Positions 23,035 to 24,303 of a stretch of DNA of 24,303 nt are shown piece by piece. Location of the stretch: the NCBI GenBank assembly GCA_030690245.1, contig JAUYGW010000181.1, forward strand, positions 1 through 24,303, read 5' to 3'. The notes below the pieces were generated by a model. It saw nothing but the letters and a program-made list of their open reading frames with translations. It was not told the DNA's origin and ran no database searches. Each line of letters opens with the position of its first letter. Position 1 is the stretch's first letter. The translations under genes were made by a program, and so were the position numbers. The DNA comes from Gallionella sp. GTDB lineage: Bacteria > Pseudomonadota > Gammaproteobacteria > Burkholderiales > Gallionellaceae.

Positions 23035-24039
23035 TTAGCCCAGGCCCACCAGGTCCTTGGCCTGCTTCAAGGTTGACTCGGCGATGGGGCGCACGCGCTC
23101 TGCCCCCCGGTGAAGAAGCTCCTCGAGATAGGCAGGCTCCGCCATAAGCTTCAAGTATCTGTTACGGACCGGTTCAAGGGTCGCTATCACCAGATCAGCC
23201 AGCTCGCGCTTGAGAAAGCCGTATCCCTTCCCTTCAAAATACGCTTCAATCGCTTCGCGGCTCTTTCCAGACAGGACTTCATATATAACTAAAAGGTTTT
23301 TGACGCCTGGCGAAGCACAGTCAAAGCGGGTCTCTTTTCCTGAGTCAGTAACAGCGCGCATCACCGCCTCACGAATTACTTCAGGAGGGTCCACGATCCC
23401 AATGGCGTGTCCCTTCCTTTTCTCGGCCAGGCTCTTGCTCATTTTTGCTGTGGGATCATCTAGTCCCATAATGCGGGCACCACTGGCCCGGATCATCGGC
23501 TGAGGAAGAATGAAAACCTCGCCGAACAGATGATTGAAGCGCTGGGCGATATCGTCCATGAGCTCGATGTGCTGTCTCTGGTCTTCGCCGACGGGCACGA
23601 CGTTGGTCTTGTAGAGAAGGACATCGGCCGCCTGGAGGACAGGATAATCGAATAGACCTGTGCTAATGCTCTCCAACTGAGCCGACTTTACTTTGAACTG
23701 GGTCATGCGTTCCAGCCAGCCGATAGGCGTGATGCTGTTCAAGATCCACGTGAGCTCGGTGTGGGCGGGGATATGCGATTGAATGAAGATCACCGATCGC
23801 TCCGGGTCTATGCCAGAGGCGATAAGGATAGCCTCAGCTTCCCTGCTTTTCTTCCGCAGATATTCCGGTACGATGGTCTCGGGGATGGTGATGGCGTGCA
23901 GGTCAACGATGCAAAAAATGCTGTCGAATTGGTCCTGTTGCTCCACCCAGAGGCTCAAAGCGCCGATATAGTTCCCGATATGGAGTTCCCCGGTCGGTTG
24001 AATCCCAGAAAATAGCCTTTTTTTCTGCTGCTCTATCAT
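23035..24039 (-). CDS. trpS: Tryptophan--tRNA ligase
   Basis: A class I aminoacyl-tRNA synthetase that charges tRNA-Trp, 334 residues. The HIGH-like motif is HIGN at residues 20-23 (SGIQPTGELHIGNYIGAL) and KMSKS is at 199-203. GEDQRQHIELMDDIAQRFN and LPQPMIRASGARIMGLDDPT are also family landmarks. I start it at the ATG at 24039, which has GAGGAG 8-9 bases upstream; the ATG at 24063 has none. Sampled 60-base blocks are 42-48 % GC against 58-67 % in dnaE, and codons such as AGG, ATA and CTT are more frequent. Many betaproteobacterial TrpRS proteins I recall are nearer 400 residues. Foreign origin is likely; function looks intact. Confidence 0.96.
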   Translation of the reverse strand: MIEQQKKRLFSGIQPTGELHIGNYIGALSLWVEQQDQFDSIFCIVDLHAITIPETIVPEYLRKKSREAEAILIASGIDPERSVIFIQSHIPAHTELTWILNSITPIGWLERMTQFKVKSAQLESISTGLFDYPVLQAADVLLYKTNVVPVGEDQRQHIELMDDIAQRFNHLFGEVFILPQPMIRASGARIMGLDDPTAKMSKSLAEKRKGHAIGIVDPPEVIREAVMRAVTDSGKETRFDCASPGVKNLLVIYEVLSGKSREAIEAYFEGKGYGFLKRELADLVIATLEPVRNRYLKLMAEPAYLEELLHRGAERVRPIAESTLKQAKDLVGLG

Positions 24040-24195
24040 CCGCAATGTCTCCTCGCATTGCATTTTAGCATTTTTTCATGGGGAGGGGTTGAAAGAGCCC
24101 AGGGGTTACCGCAATTCCTTCGATCAAGCCAGATGAGTAGCCCATGAACCATTCGGTTCGCCACAGCACCCGAAGATCGCGTTGGTGGAAACGGG

Positions 24196-24266
24196 AGCGG
24201 AGCCCGCCTCTGGCAGGCTCCGCTGCTGGCAAGGATTTCGCACGCGCCGATTGTGGCAATCGGCGC
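24196..24266. repeat. Two palindromes upstream of trpS
   Basis: AGCGGAGCC (24196-24204) pairs with GGCTCCGCT (24216-24224), a 9-bp stem with 11-base loop. GCGCCGATTG (24244-24253) pairs with CAATCGGCGC (24257-24266), a perfect 10-bp stem with loop TGG. They look like paired REP-type repeats. No gene is supported between 24064 and the window end; a 64-codon minus-strand ORF there crosses both palindromes and has no known motif. Confidence 0.7.
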
Positions 24267-24303
24267 TACGGTTGATGCGGGGCCTATTTTTCACCGCAGG
24301 CTC

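Noticed and set aside
24065..24259. 64-codon minus-strand ORF before trpS
   Set aside because: It crosses two palindromic repeats and shows no known motif.

Overview
The window reads as a GC-rich (roughly 60-65 %) betaproteobacterial chromosome segment. The evidence is the gene content and orders (thiS-thiG, dapF-DUF484-xerC, an unlinked dnaE, a gspA-gspB pair, a heme A synthase) and protein style; a Nitrosomonadales/Gallionellaceae-type relative is my best guess, not something the sequence proves. Two tRNA genes (Gly-CCC and Arg-CCG) lie inside it. No rRNA, CRISPR array, prophage or intact insertion sequence is visible.

Layout. 1-940 (minus): thiazole synthesis genes thiS and thiG, with thiG cut by the window edge. 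983-1056: tRNA-Gly. 1065-1571 (minus): an AT-richer conserved hypothetical gene abutting the tRNA. 1648-5038 (minus): a three-gene envelope operon, CHASE2 membrane protein, SH3 lipoprotein, M48 metalloprotease. 5281-6259 (minus): a toxin-antitoxin patch in which a complete vapBC-type module lies between the 5' and 3' remnants of a different PIN toxin. 6311-7648 (minus): an MFS transporter. 7788-11970 (plus): dnaE and two small genes. 12040-13392 (minus): a RhlE-type RNA helicase. 13453-14026: a gene-poor stretch. 14027-16302 (minus): gspA-gspB. 16511-19342 (minus): a heme A synthase and a SulP/STAS anion transporter. 19443-19519 (minus): tRNA-Arg. 19666-22801 (plus): tag, then dapF-DUF484-xerC. 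23035-24039 (minus): a trpS with foreign-looking composition.

The most striking theme is the number of unrelated short dispersed, mostly palindromic repeats, and how often they lie in frame inside coding sequence. A 123-bp inverted-repeat element sits in the signal peptide of the M48 protease. A tandem-repeat block of about 30 codons sits inside dnaE. A palindromic repeat supplies the Shine-Dalgarno sequence and start codon of the MFS gene. A short repeat lengthens the XerC N-terminus. Others lie in the thiS-thiG spacer, in front of dapF, between xerC and trpS, next to rhlE and at the right end. The second theme is the nested toxin-antitoxin locus at 5281-6259.

All motif, frame and residue-number statements were read by eye from the sequence. 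Family names rest on remembered signatures; no database search was run.
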